A stretch of DNA of 64,000 bases from CAMTUW01 sp947085035 (GTDB taxonomy: Bacteria; Actinomycetota; Coriobacteriia; Anaerosomatales; PHET01). The translations under genes were made by a program, and so were the position numbers. Positions 42,083-53,000 of the stretch are shown here, piece by piece (position 1 is the first letter of the stretch; every line of letters begins with the position of its first letter). The notes beneath the pieces were generated by a model. That model ran no database searches. It was not told the origin of the DNA and saw only the letters and a list, made by a program, of their open reading frames with translations. The stretch covers positions 62,001-126,000 of the forward strand of contig CAMTUW010000001.1 in assembly GCA_947085035.1 (NCBI GenBank), given 5' to 3'.

Positions 42083-44590
42083 ATGAATCGCCTGTTCCGG
42101 CTTCTACTCGCTTTGGTCGTGGCGTCTTCCGGGCTACTCGGTGGGTGCAGCCGGATCTCCTCGATCATCCCCAAGAAACCAGTGTCTCCGTTCACGCTCG
42201 ACTACGCCGTGGACGAATCCAACATCGACTTCTTCGTCGCCGGTGATGACTTCGACACTGCGATATCCGGCGGCCCGTTCTATGCGGGCACCCAACCGCT
42301 GCCGACGCAAGGAACCGCGGAGTTCGAGACCGCACGAGCAGCCAAAGTGGCCGAGATCAACGCGATCGCCGCCAGACTCGTGACCGACTGCGACACAGCC
42401 AAGTCGGCCCTAGCCTCATTGCGAAGCGAGTACACGACCTACCTGAATGCGGTGTACCAGGAGGAGAAGGGTCTCGACGATATCGCGATCGAGACGCTCA
42501 ACACCGCAGTCCTTCTCGCCACCAAGCAGGTGATCGCCGAACAGCAGTACCTCTCACTCGTGAGCCAAGAAGCCACGCAGAGTTTCGCTGTGGCGATGCG
42601 CGACTATCTGGCCCTGACGAAAGCCAGCGAGCTCGCTGCACTGATGCTGGAAGACGCCGACACTCTCGCGAGCTACTCGGCGGTCATGGTCACCGGACTC
42701 GCCGAGTCGAAGAGCGAGAAGGTCAAGAGCGCCACCGCAGCCTATGACACGACGATGACCGCGCTGCTTCCTGCGACCCTCAAGGCACTGGAGCCGGTGG
42801 CGCAAGGACTCGCGGACATCGACCTTGCGATGCGGCAACTCGCCAGTGCCGACTACTACTTCACCCTCGAGGCGCTGGGCTACATGAAGGCGGAGAGCGT
42901 CAAGCTCGATGAGGTCGTCGCCACGCTGGCTCCGCGCGAAGGCCTCACCCAGGAGGACGTCGACGGCATCAAGGCCTTCTACGCGGCGTTCAAGGAGTTC
43001 AACACCTCCATGGAGCAGCACGCCGCTTCCATGGACACCTCCGGTCTCGTGGAGGTCAAGCGAGTGCCGTTCCCTGATTTCGGACCAGAGAAGGCGTATG
43101 CGGCGGGAGCCTACGAGCCCGGAGTGAACCATGATGCCGGACTGCAGCTCCTCACGGACACGCCCGCGGTGACTCCCCCCAAGAAGGGATGGCTGGCCAG
43201 CGGCTGGGACGGCATCAAGTCGGGCTTCGGCAAGGTCAAGACGGGTATTGGGGTCAGCGTCGATACCATCGGCCTTGGGGTTCGCAACATCACTTCGGTA
43301 GGAGCCGGCATCTACTACGGCAACTCCGCGAAGGACATCGTCGACAACATCATGACCAACACGAAAGAGATGGCCGACAACTACCAGAAGGGACTTTCGG
43401 GCTCCAGCACCTTCACGACCGCTGGCGAGTACATCGAGGGCGTGGAGGCCGGTGCGGGAGAAGCGGCCGGCGGCGCCACCGAGTGGACCTTCGAGAAGAT
43501 CCTTGGCAAGGGCAAGATCTCCGGCACCGCCGGCTGGGCCGTGAATGGCGTCACGAAGATCTCCGTCGGGTTGTTCACGGGTCTGGCGAAGGGCATCTAC
43601 AAGGTCGCCGACAAGAAGTCCTCCACAGAAGACGTGGTCATCGGCTTCATCGAGATCGGCCTTGGGGCTGTTGGCGGCAGTAAGGTCCTCATCAAGGCGA
43701 GTCAACTTCCCGGCCTGCTCAAGGGCGGCGCTGTGGGCGCACAGGCGTTCAGCAAGTTCGTGAAGGGTCTCGTGGCCGGCGCAGCAAACGCGAGCGAGCG
43801 CAAGGCTGTCAGCAAAACAATCGCGAATCTGTTGATCAAGAAGGGTGTGACCCCGGACAAGGCCAAGGCACTCATCACCGCGTCGCTGAAGGCAGAGATC
43901 AACGCTGCCGTGGGTCAGCTCATCAAGAACAGCCGCGGAGCCATGATCAAGAAGATTCGAGACTTGCTGGCAAGCGGCGCGAAGGGCGGAATCACCAACT
44001 TCAAAGAGACCGCTAAGGGCTCACTCCAGGAACTTCTCAAGAAGAGCTTCCCGAAGACGCTCTCCGGATACATCGAGGCGGCGACCACCGTCGTGGGCGC
44101 AACCGCGAAGGACTGGGTGGACAACCTGGTCGCGGGCGGTGTCACGGACGCCTTGCTCGTCGGTCTCATCAAGACGTCCCTCGCCATTCCGCCCGATCCG
44201 GAGCAGGTCAGCGGGACGTGGAGCGGTTCGATAATCATCACCGACGTCAAGATTCCCGAGAGCGAATCCAAGAGGGCGGAGGATGCTCAGTGTGAGCAGA
44301 TGTTCAAGCAGGCGGAGGGTAAGATGAACGCGATGACGCTGACCATCAGACTCAACGCCGCGGGCAACGGCACGGCGAAGCTGAGCGGTGGAACGGGGTC
44401 CGGCAGCGGCAAGGCAACGTATTCGAACGGGTCCATCAAGATGGTGATCAAGAGTGAGGGCACAGCCTTCACGTTGAGCGGGAGCGTGGCCTTCAAAGAA
44501 GGTGGTGGAATGAAGATGTCCGGAACATGGCGTGCGCCATTCCAAGGGAGCCCCATCATCGTGTCGGGCACCTTCTCTGCACGGAAGTGA
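42083..44590 (+). CDS. Very large lipoprotein of unknown function
   Basis: 835 residues from the ATG at 42083 (AGGGGG seven bases upstream). Signal peptide with lipobox LLGGC at about 18-22 anchors it outside the membrane. Residues 25-350 are mainly helical and Ala-rich. The middle (about 350-680) has glycine/alanine-rich semi-hydrophobic stretches (GAGEAAGGATEW, GGAVGAQAFSKFVKGL, GVTDALLVGLIK) that recall pretoxin or pore-forming regions. The C-terminus (about 715-835) starts VSGTWSGSIII and ends GSPIIVSGTFSARK, a beta-barrel-like domain. No enzymatic motif is visible; family not recognised. Confidence 0.7.
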   Translation: MNRLFRLLLALVVASSGLLGGCSRISSIIPKKPVSPFTLDYAVDESNIDFFVAGDDFDTAISGGPFYAGTQPLPTQGTAEFETARAAKVAEINAIAARLVTDCDTAKSALASLRSEYTTYLNAVYQEEKGLDDIAIETLNTAVLLATKQVIAEQQYLSLVSQEATQSFAVAMRDYLALTKASELAALMLEDADTLASYSAVMVTGLAESKSEKVKSATAAYDTTMTALLPATLKALEPVAQGLADIDLAMRQLASADYYFTLEALGYMKAESVKLDEVVATLAPREGLTQEDVDGIKAFYAAFKEFNTSMEQHAASMDTSGLVEVKRVPFPDFGPEKAYAAGAYEPGVNHDAGLQLLTDTPAVTPPKKGWLASGWDGIKSGFGKVKTGIGVSVDTIGLGVRNITSVGAGIYYGNSAKDIVDNIMTNTKEMADNYQKGLSGSSTFTTAGEYIEGVEAGAGEAAGGATEWTFEKILGKGKISGTAGWAVNGVTKISVGLFTGLAKGIYKVADKKSSTEDVVIGFIEIGLGAVGGSKVLIKASQLPGLLKGGAVGAQAFSKFVKGLVAGAANASERKAVSKTIANLLIKKGVTPDKAKALITASLKAEINAAVGQLIKNSRGAMIKKIRDLLASGAKGGITNFKETAKGSLQELLKKSFPKTLSGYIEAATTVVGATAKDWVDNLVAGGVTDALLVGLIKTSLAIPPDPEQVSGTWSGSIIITDVKIPESESKRAEDAQCEQMFKQAEGKMNAMTLTIRLNAAGNGTAKLSGGTGSGSGKATYSNGSIKMVIKSEGTAFTLSGSVAFKEGGGMKMSGTWRAPFQGSPIIVSGTFSARK

Positions 44591-44597
44591 TTCGCCG

Positions 44598-45422
44598 GTG
44601 CCTCCGGTACTCGTGACCATCGGGCCCGTGCTGGGGATCCACTACGAGATATCGACCTACCGCGCCATGTACACGCTCGCTGCGGTCATCACGATCGCGA
44701 TCACGTGGTGGCTGTGCGTGCGGTTCGGTATGCCTGGCCGGCGCTCGTTGATGGTCGTCCTAGCCTCAGCCGCTGCTCTGCCAATAGGCGCCCGCATCTG
44801 GCACATCGCCACGAACCCGTCGATCTACCTGGCGGACGCCTCGCGCATCTGGAGCCTGGAGTCCTCGGGGCACGCTCTTTTCGGCGGTATCGCACTGATG
44901 TCCGTGGTGGGCCTTCTCGCGACTCGCCTCGCGCGGCTCGACCCATGGCGCGTCGCCGACGCCTCGGCTCCGGCTTTGGGCGTGGGTATCGCCGTGATGC
45001 GCGTGGGGTGCTACTCGGGAGGCTGTTGCTTCGGAGTACCCGCGAGCGGCCCCACCGCGGTGCTGTTCCCGCCCGGAAGTCCAGCGCACCTGTGGCAGAT
45101 CGGACACGACTTCGTGGGGATCTTCCAGGGTCCGGTCACAGCGCATCCGACGCAGCTCTACGAACTCGTCGGCGCGCTCCTGTGCGGCGCGATCGCTGCG
45201 GCGATTCTGCGGCTCCACACGGCTCCCGGGGTGGCGTTCCTCGCCTTCATCGGAGCGTTCGCGGTGGTGCGATGGGTGAACTGGGGACTGCGCGCACGTC
45301 CGGACACGCTCTCGTTGCCGGAGCCAGCCTACGGGTTCATCTACGCGGCCACGATCGCGCTGTGCGGAGTGCTGATCGCGGTGCGAATCGCTCGCGCGAA
45401 AGGCCTCGGCACGCGGTCTTAG
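44598..45422 (+). CDS. Prolipoprotein diacylglyceryl transferase-like membrane protein
   Basis: About 274 residues from a GTG at 44598, seven bases after the lipoprotein gene; the exact start is uncertain (another GTG at 44613) because no strong ribosome site exists. Seven to eight hydrophobic helices. The Lgt-like core appears as SSGHALFGGIAL then MRVGCYSGGCCFGVPAS, the divergent Cys-rich form rather than the usual GRxGNF; AHPTQLYELVGAL matches the C-terminal half. Position next to a giant lipoprotein suggests a dedicated or alternative lipid-modifying enzyme. Confidence 0.8.
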   Translation: MPPVLVTIGPVLGIHYEISTYRAMYTLAAVITIAITWWLCVRFGMPGRRSLMVVLASAAALPIGARIWHIATNPSIYLADASRIWSLESSGHALFGGIALMSVVGLLATRLARLDPWRVADASAPALGVGIAVMRVGCYSGGCCFGVPASGPTAVLFPPGSPAHLWQIGHDFVGIFQGPVTAHPTQLYELVGALLCGAIAAAILRLHTAPGVAFLAFIGAFAVVRWVNWGLRARPDTLSLPEPAYGFIYAATIALCGVLIAVRIARAKGLGTRS

Positions 45423-45431
45423 ACGTCGGCG

Positions 45432-46589
45432 TCACTCGTGACCGAACAGGGTGCCCGAGTAAGCAGCTAGGTCACCCACCGGAACGGCTTCGACGTTCTC
45501 TGCGAGTGGATATCGCTTCGTGCCTGGGTACACGATCGCCACCCGATCGAGGCTGAGGTCCTCCAGCGCTATGCGAACCGACGGCGTGATCTTCGGGGCG
45601 TCAGTGCGCTTGATTTCGACTCCAAGCAGACGCGAGCCTCGGCGAAACACCAGATCCATCTCAGCACCTTGGTGAGTAGCCCAGAACCAGACGCCTTCGT
45701 GCGATTCCTCTTCGATGAGCTGTTCGATGACGAAACCCTCCCAAGAGGCACCCACCTTCGGGTGGCCAAGAAGATCCTTCTGTGTCGCGATGCCGAGCAA
45801 GTGATGGAGAATTCCGCTGTCTCTCACATAGACCTTGGGGGACTTCACCTGACGCTTCTTCAGATTGGCGTGGTACGGCTGCAGTTGGCGAACCACGAGT
45901 GCGTCGGTCAGCAGATCGAGGTAACGCCGGATGGTCGGTTGACTGACATCCAAGTTTCGCGCCGCATCGCTCGCGTTCCAGGTCTGACCGTGGTAGTGCG
46001 CGACGATCGTCCATAGCCGCCGCAGCGAGGTCGCCGGAACACCCACTCCCCACTGAGGCAGATCACGCTCAAGCAACGTCTGAACGAACTGTCGACGCCA
46101 CGAGACACTGTCCACCTCCGCAGCGGCCAGGTAGGAGCGCGGAAAGCCACCACGCACCCAGAGCTTGTCCCGTGAGTCAGCGCCCACTTCGGACAGCGAG
46201 AAGCCTCCCATCTCGATGCGCTCGACGCGACAGGCGAGGCTTTCTGAACCCTGTCGCTCCAACTCCCCTGATGCGCTACCAAGTAGCAGGAAGCTCGCAG
46301 CAGCCGGCTGTCGGTCGGCGAGGACACGCAGCACCGGGAAGAGATCCGGACGCCGTTGCACCTCGTCGATCACCACAAGCCCTTGAAGCGGTGCAAGCGC
46401 CGTCATCGGCGCTTCCAGCCGCGCAATGCTCGTGGGGTCTTCCAGATCGAAGTAGTTCAGCGACTCGGGGCTCAGCAGCTCCCGCGCGAGCGTGGTCTTG
46501 CCGCACTGGCGCGGACCGGACAACACGACCACCGGGGCGCGTCGAAGTGCCCTGCGCATGGAGTCGAGTATGTCCGGGCGGGCGATCAT
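45432..46589 (-). CDS. AAA+ ATPase with DUF4143 domain
   Basis: 385 residues from an ATG at 46589, preceded by a TACACT box only six bases away, so the transcript may be leaderless; no ribosome site is seen. P-loop LSGPRQCGKTTLAREL and Walker B GLVVIDEVQRRPDLF sit in the N-terminal AAA+ domain. The C-terminal DUF4143 region has SWEGFVIEQLIEEESHEG, then FWATHQGAEMDLVFRR and an EIK motif, resembling a PD-(D/E)XK-like nuclease. Such genes scatter through bacterial accessory regions with no firmly known role. It flanks a toxin-antitoxin patch here. Confidence 0.85.
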   Translation of the reverse strand: MIARPDILDSMRRALRRAPVVVLSGPRQCGKTTLARELLSPESLNYFDLEDPTSIARLEAPMTALAPLQGLVVIDEVQRRPDLFPVLRVLADRQPAAASFLLLGSASGELERQGSESLACRVERIEMGGFSLSEVGADSRDKLWVRGGFPRSYLAAAEVDSVSWRRQFVQTLLERDLPQWGVGVPATSLRRLWTIVAHYHGQTWNASDAARNLDVSQPTIRRYLDLLTDALVVRQLQPYHANLKKRQVKSPKVYVRDSGILHHLLGIATQKDLLGHPKVGASWEGFVIEQLIEEESHEGVWFWATHQGAEMDLVFRRGSRLLGVEIKRTDAPKITPSVRIALEDLSLDRVAIVYPGTKRYPLAENVEAVPVGDLAAYSGTLFGHE

Positions 46590-46755
46590 ATACGCAGTGT
46601 ACCATGCAATCTCAACGCGCGGTGTTGTTTTTTCATGGTCAACCGACATACGTCCGGAACGACAGTTGCGCAGCCCATCGCAGAGACCCTGTGGCGCGCG
46701 AAACGGGACGGCTATAGGCCGCCCCCGCTCCTTCCCGAAGAGCACGTCACTGTGC

Positions 46756-46983
46756 ATGCTCTGTCAAGTGCTGGTCGGGCTGACAGGCAACATCCGACTG
46801 TGCCACTATTGCCATCTGCCACACGAAGCGATGAGAAAGGTCACGCCCGTGGAGTCGCGCATTCAGCCCAAGCAAGCGGTCATCTACGTAGCCCAAAACC
46901 TCCTCATGGGCGCAGCGATGGGGTTCGGCATCTACGCGGTGTGGGTGGCCGCACACTCGATCCTCTTCGGCCTTGGCGGTTAG
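46756..46983 (+). CDS. Small zinc-ribbon-like membrane protein
   Basis: 75 residues from ATG 46756, or 77 from a CTG at 46750. The latter reads CMLC followed after 12 residues by CHYC, a full CxxC...CxxC ribbon, supporting the upstream start. A hydrophobic helix lies at the C-terminus (LLMGAAMGFGIYAVWVAAHSIL). No homologue recognised. The start is not fixed by a good ribosome site. It ends four bases into the 3' end of the decayed toxin-antitoxin ORF on the other strand. Confidence 0.42.
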   Translation: MLCQVLVGLTGNIRLCHYCHLPHEAMRKVTPVESRIQPKQAVIYVAQNLLMGAAMGFGIYAVWVAAHSILFGLGG

Positions 46984-47396
46984 CCTCGAACTCCGGGCTC
47001 AAGCGACACGAAGCCGAATCCGATGACGACCCGTCCATCCAAAGCGACATAGGTCGTCGACAGATGCCTACGCTGATTGTCCAAGGCAAAGCGCTTCAGG
47101 TCGCGAAGGGCCCGCGTTGCGGGAAGCGGATTGGCTACCATGTCCGTCACTGAGTCGAATGACTCCGGCGTCAACACAAGCGTGTCGACCTCAGCTTCGA
47201 CCCTGCCCCATGCGGCCTGGCTCTCTCTGGCGACCTCTATCACCGCAAGGTCTCGCGCAAGCGCAGGATCGGCGGCCAGGATCTGGCGCGCAGCATCCAT
47301 CAGCCGGACCTCTTCGATCGGAACCACTGCGACGAGATCGGCATCGTGACGCGTGACGATGACCCGCTCCTTGCCATTGGCTGCGCGGTTGATCAC
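46980..47396 (-). pseudogene. Mosaic remnant of a toxin-antitoxin locus (Phd / DUF1778 / GNAT pieces)
   Basis: The frame opens at a GTG (47396) that lies inside what reads as a Phd/YefM antitoxin helix: upstream in-frame sequence gives RSRLSDVINRAANGKERVIV, but no start codon exists before a stop near 47461. The next part (about residues 55-100) ends in VLTPESFDSVTDMVANP and then PATRALRDL, the C-terminal pattern of DUF1778/TacA antitoxins. The last 35 residues (RRHLSTTYVALDGRVVIGFG) match the middle of TacT-like GNAT toxins. It therefore looks like three TA parts fused by deletion, with the N-terminal start lost. Confidence 0.58.
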
Positions 47397-47533
47397 GTCT
47401 GAGAGTCTAGACCGATCGGCCGAAGGATCAGGTACGTTGAGACGTGGAGGCGTGATAGACTACCTTCAAGCACTACCAAGAGGCACTACCCTAAAGGGCC
47501 ACTGTAGCTCCATGTCGCACGGAGAGATGAATC

Positions 47534-47806
47534 ATGGCCAAGATCAACATCAGCATCCCGGACGAGCTGCTCGATCAGGTCGATGCACTCGCTGCCGAGT
47601 TCGACCGCTCCCGAAGCGGACTGGTAGCTGAAGCCGCAGCTCGCTACGTGGCTGCTATCGCCGAGGAACGCGAACGCACCTTGCGCGAGCAGCGCATCGA
47701 CCGCGCAGCCGATGACGCACGCGGCATCGGCGAGAAGTTCGGCGCTATCGACGGCGTCGCGTCCGTGCGCGAGGACCGGGACCGCGACCGCGGTGGCGAA
47801 CAGTGA
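47534..47806 (+). CDS. Ribbon-helix-helix antitoxin
   Basis: 90 residues. N-terminal RHH strand and helices: KINISIPDELLDQVDALAAE then SRSGLVAEAAARYVAA. The C-terminus (from about 50) is charged and probably binds the toxin. It should dimerise, bind its promoter and neutralise the PIN toxin whose GTG overlaps its stop by four bases. The ATG follows GGAGA eight bases upstream. Confidence 0.88.
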   Translation: MAKINISIPDELLDQVDALAAEFDRSRSGLVAEAAARYVAAIAEERERTLREQRIDRAADDARGIGEKFGAIDGVASVREDRDRDRGGEQ

Positions 47807-48210
47807 ACCGCCGGGTCGTGGTCGACTCGTCTGTCGCATTCAAATGGTTTGCGCCAACGGAAGAGTCCGGCTGCGATGAGGCATTCGGGCTGATTGCCGA
47901 TCACCGGGCGAATCTGATCGAAATCGCGGCCCCTACCCTCATGCGGCTTGAGGTCCTCAACGGATTCTGGAAGCGAAAGGCCACCGCTGCCGATCTCACG
48001 CTCGTCGGATCGGTGTTGGACGGCTTTGGACTGCACTGGTTTGAGATCGACGGCGAGCGTGCGGTGTCGGCAGCGCGCATAGCGGCGACTCATGGGCTGA
48101 CCGTCTACGACTCGCTGTTCGTCGCGCTGGCCCTCGAACTCGATGCCGAGCTGGTGACCGCCGATGCGGCCATCATCTCAGCAGGTGCATCCAGGACGCG
48201 GTCGCTGGGG

Positions 48211-48222
<12 letters not shown>
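47803..48222 (+). CDS. vapC: PIN-domain toxin (VapC-like)
   Basis: 139 residues from GTG, overlapping the antitoxin by four bases. The four PIN acids are in place: Asp in VVVDSSVAFKWF, Glu in MRLEVLNGFW, Asp in VYDSLFVALALE and Asp in LVTADAAII. It should be a metal-dependent RNase held inactive by the antitoxin. Its end overlaps the 3' end of clpB on the opposite strand by 12 bases. Confidence 0.9.
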
Positions 48223-50808
<2,586 letters not shown>

Positions 50809-50842
50809 CTCTTCTACCTGCCCTCCCTCGAATCGGTGCGAC

Positions 50843-51241
50843 TCACCCCTGTGCGGTTCGGCGCGCGACGGCGCCACCGTGGATGCGCACGAGCGCCGTG
50901 CGCACGTGTCGCGCCCGCTCGGCCGCGATCCGGTCGCGCTCAAGGCGCCGGAGGTGCGTGCGCATCACCTCAAGCTCAACGTGCATCCGGTCCATCTCGC
51001 GCTGCATCTCCATGACTCTTTCGACGCCGGCGAGGTTGATGCCCTCGCTCTGAGTCATGTGCTGGATGAAGCGCAGCCGCTCGATGTCGGCCTCTGAATA
51101 CAGACGGGTGTTGCCACCGGAGCGCTGTGGGCAGATGAGCTGCCTGCGCTCATAGATTCGAAGCGTCTGCGGATGGACCCCCGCGAGGTCCGCCGCCACG
51201 CTGATCATGTAAAGTGGCCGCTCATTGCCGGAACGTACCAT
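50843..51241 (-). CDS. hspR: HspR heat-shock repressor (MerR family)
   Basis: 132 residues. The MerR helix-turn-helix runs YMISVAADLAGVHPQTLRIY, then ERRQLICPQRSGGNTRLYSE and a dimerising coiled coil. HspR with DnaK as co-repressor binds HAIR sites to repress dnaK, and this gene lies inside the operon it would control. A HAIR-like sequence overlaps the dnaK promoter spacer (55000-55020). Confidence 0.95.
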   Translation of the reverse strand: MVRSGNERPLYMISVAADLAGVHPQTLRIYERRQLICPQRSGGNTRLYSEADIERLRFIQHMTQSEGINLAGVERVMEMQREMDRMHVELEVMRTHLRRLERDRIAAERARHVRTALVRIHGGAVARRTAQG

Positions 51242-51291
51242 CGCTGTGACCTTCCTCGCCTCCGAGACCTGCGGCCAGGCCCCGTCATCCG

Positions 51292-52389
51292 CTACTTGAT
51301 GTGCGCCCGTAGATCATCTTGCCTGTCATCAGAGAACTCCTGCAGCAGATCGCGCTGCTTCTCGGAGAGATCCTTCGGCACCACGAGCTGCGCCTTCACC
51401 TTCAGGTCTCCGTGCCCCGAGCCCTTCAGCTTCGCGGCGCCTTTGCCGGTGACGCGAAACGTGCGGCCGTGCTGGGTTCCCGCCGGGACTTTGAGCTTGA
51501 CGCGCTCGCCATCGGGAGTGGGGATGTGGACCTCCACGCCCAATGCCGCCTCAGCGACCGAGATCGGGAGATCGAGGAGAACATCTGCTCCGTCCCGGGT
51601 GAAGAACGGGTGCGGGGTGATCCTCGTCACGACATACAAGTCGCCCGCAGGCCCGCCCGCCTCGCCGGCCTCGCCTTTGCCCTTGAAGCGCAGCTTGCCT
51701 CCGTCGGTTGCGCCCGCAGGCACGTTCACCGTGATCGGAACGCGTCTGCGCACCTTGCCCGCGCCCCTGCAGGTCGCGCAGGGCTTCTCGATGACCTTGC
51801 CCGACCCTGCGCAGCGCGGACAGGGACGCGAGAAGCCGAACATGCCCTGGCCCTCGCTCACGGCACCCGAGCCGCCACACGCCTGACACACCACCGGAGA
51901 TGTGCCCGGCTTCGCGCCGCTGCCCGAACACGTCGAGCACTTCTCGGTGCGCTCGACCTCGATCTTTGCCGAGCGGCCCGTGAACGCCTGGTCGAAGCTG
52001 AGCTTGAGCTCCACCGATGTGTCGTGACCGCGCCTCGGTTGAGGGCCGCGGCTGCGACCGCTGCGGAAAACGTCGCCGAACAGGTCGCCCAAGTCGCCCA
52101 TGTCGACGTGGACACCGCCCGCTCCCGCAGCTCCGGGCCGCCTGCCCGCGGCTCCGGCTCCCGGTGGTCCCTGCCCTCCGAAGTACTGGCCGTACTGGTC
52201 GTACTGCTGGCGCTTCTCGGTGTCTGATAAGACCTCGTAGGCCGTGTTGACCTCTTTGAACTTCTCCTCGTCGCCCCCCGTGTCGGGGTGGTGCTTGCGC
52301 GCGAGGCGACGGAACGCCTTCTTGATCTCGTCGGCCGAGGCGCTCTTCTTCACGCCCAGAAGATCGTAGTAGTTGCTGCTGGGCGCCAT
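51292..52389 (-). CDS. dnaJ: DnaJ co-chaperone
   Basis: 365 residues. J domain (YYDLLGVKKSASADEIKKAF with the HPD tripeptide in KHHPDTGG), a Gly/Pro/Ala-rich linker, a zinc region with four CxxCxGxG-like repeats (CSTCSGSG, CQACGGSG, CPRCAGSG, CATCRGAG) and a C-terminal substrate domain. Stimulates DnaK ATPase and delivers clients. Nine bases separate it from grpE. Confidence 0.96.
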   Translation of the reverse strand: MAPSSNYYDLLGVKKSASADEIKKAFRRLARKHHPDTGGDEEKFKEVNTAYEVLSDTEKRQQYDQYGQYFGGQGPPGAGAAGRRPGAAGAGGVHVDMGDLGDLFGDVFRSGRSRGPQPRRGHDTSVELKLSFDQAFTGRSAKIEVERTEKCSTCSGSGAKPGTSPVVCQACGGSGAVSEGQGMFGFSRPCPRCAGSGKVIEKPCATCRGAGKVRRRVPITVNVPAGATDGGKLRFKGKGEAGEAGGPAGDLYVVTRITPHPFFTRDGADVLLDLPISVAEAALGVEVHIPTPDGERVKLKVPAGTQHGRTFRVTGKGAAKLKGSGHGDLKVKAQLVVPKDLSEKQRDLLQEFSDDRQDDLRAHIK

Positions 52390-52398
52390 CTCGCCGAC

Positions 52399-52998
52399 CT
52401 ACCCTCCTGCCGGACCCCCGGTCGCGACGACGACCATCGCCGGCCTCAGCACCCGCCCATGCATCTCATAGCCCTTCTGGAACACCTCGACCACGGTGTG
52501 ATCGGCGGCGTCGGCGTCTTCACGCGTCTGCACGGCCTGATGCTGATTCGGGTCGAACGTCTCGCCAACCGGGTCGATCACCGAGCAACCCTCACGTGCG
52601 AGCACGTCAAGCAGCTTGCGGCGCACCGCGTCGAGGCCATCGGTGACGTCTGAGGTTCCATCGGTCAGCGCGTGGTCGATCGCCCGATCGAGATCGTCGA
52701 GTACGGGGAGCAGATTCGCGACGATGCGCTCGCCGGCACGCAGAAGAGCGTCCGTGTGGCGCGACTCGAGACGCTTGCGCGTGTTCTCGAACTCGGCCTG
52801 GGCTCGCGCGGCCTTGTCACGCCACTCGGCCGCCTCTGCCCGGGCTGACTCGAGCTCGCCTTCGAGCTCGCCTTCGAGCTCAGGGTCGACGAGCGGGACG
52901 CCCGCGGGGCCGACTGAGCGAGCCTCCGCAGGATGCCCTTCCCGAGGACCGCGAGCGGTGTCGGCCCCGCGGGCGTCCTTGTGACGTCCGTCGGCCAT
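52399..52998 (-). CDS. grpE: GrpE nucleotide-exchange factor
   Basis: 199 residues. A long helical N-terminus is followed by the GrpE core (AQAEFENTRKRLESRH, LLPVLDDLDRAIDHAL, FDPNQHQAV). The ending MHGRVLRPAMVVVATGG is typical. It releases ADP from DnaK. The N-terminal part contains a short tandem repeat (ELEGELEGELES) reflecting 12-bp DNA repeats. Two bases separate it from the dnaK stop, so they share a transcript. Confidence 0.96.
   Translation of the reverse strand: MADGRHKDARGADTARGPREGHPAEARSVGPAGVPLVDPELEGELEGELESARAEAAEWRDKAARAQAEFENTRKRLESRHTDALLRAGERIVANLLPVLDDLDRAIDHALTDGTSDVTDGLDAVRRKLLDVLAREGCSVIDPVGETFDPNQHQAVQTREDADAADHTVVEVFQKGYEMHGRVLRPAMVVVATGGPAGG
52851..52881 (-). repeat. 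12-bp tandem repeat in grpE
   Basis: About two and a half copies of CGAGCTCGCCTT (plus strand) run from 52851 to 52881 and encode the repeating ELEG tetrapeptide in the GrpE helix. In-frame unit length means copy changes would not shift the frame. Confidence 0.75.
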
Positions 52999-53000
52999 GA

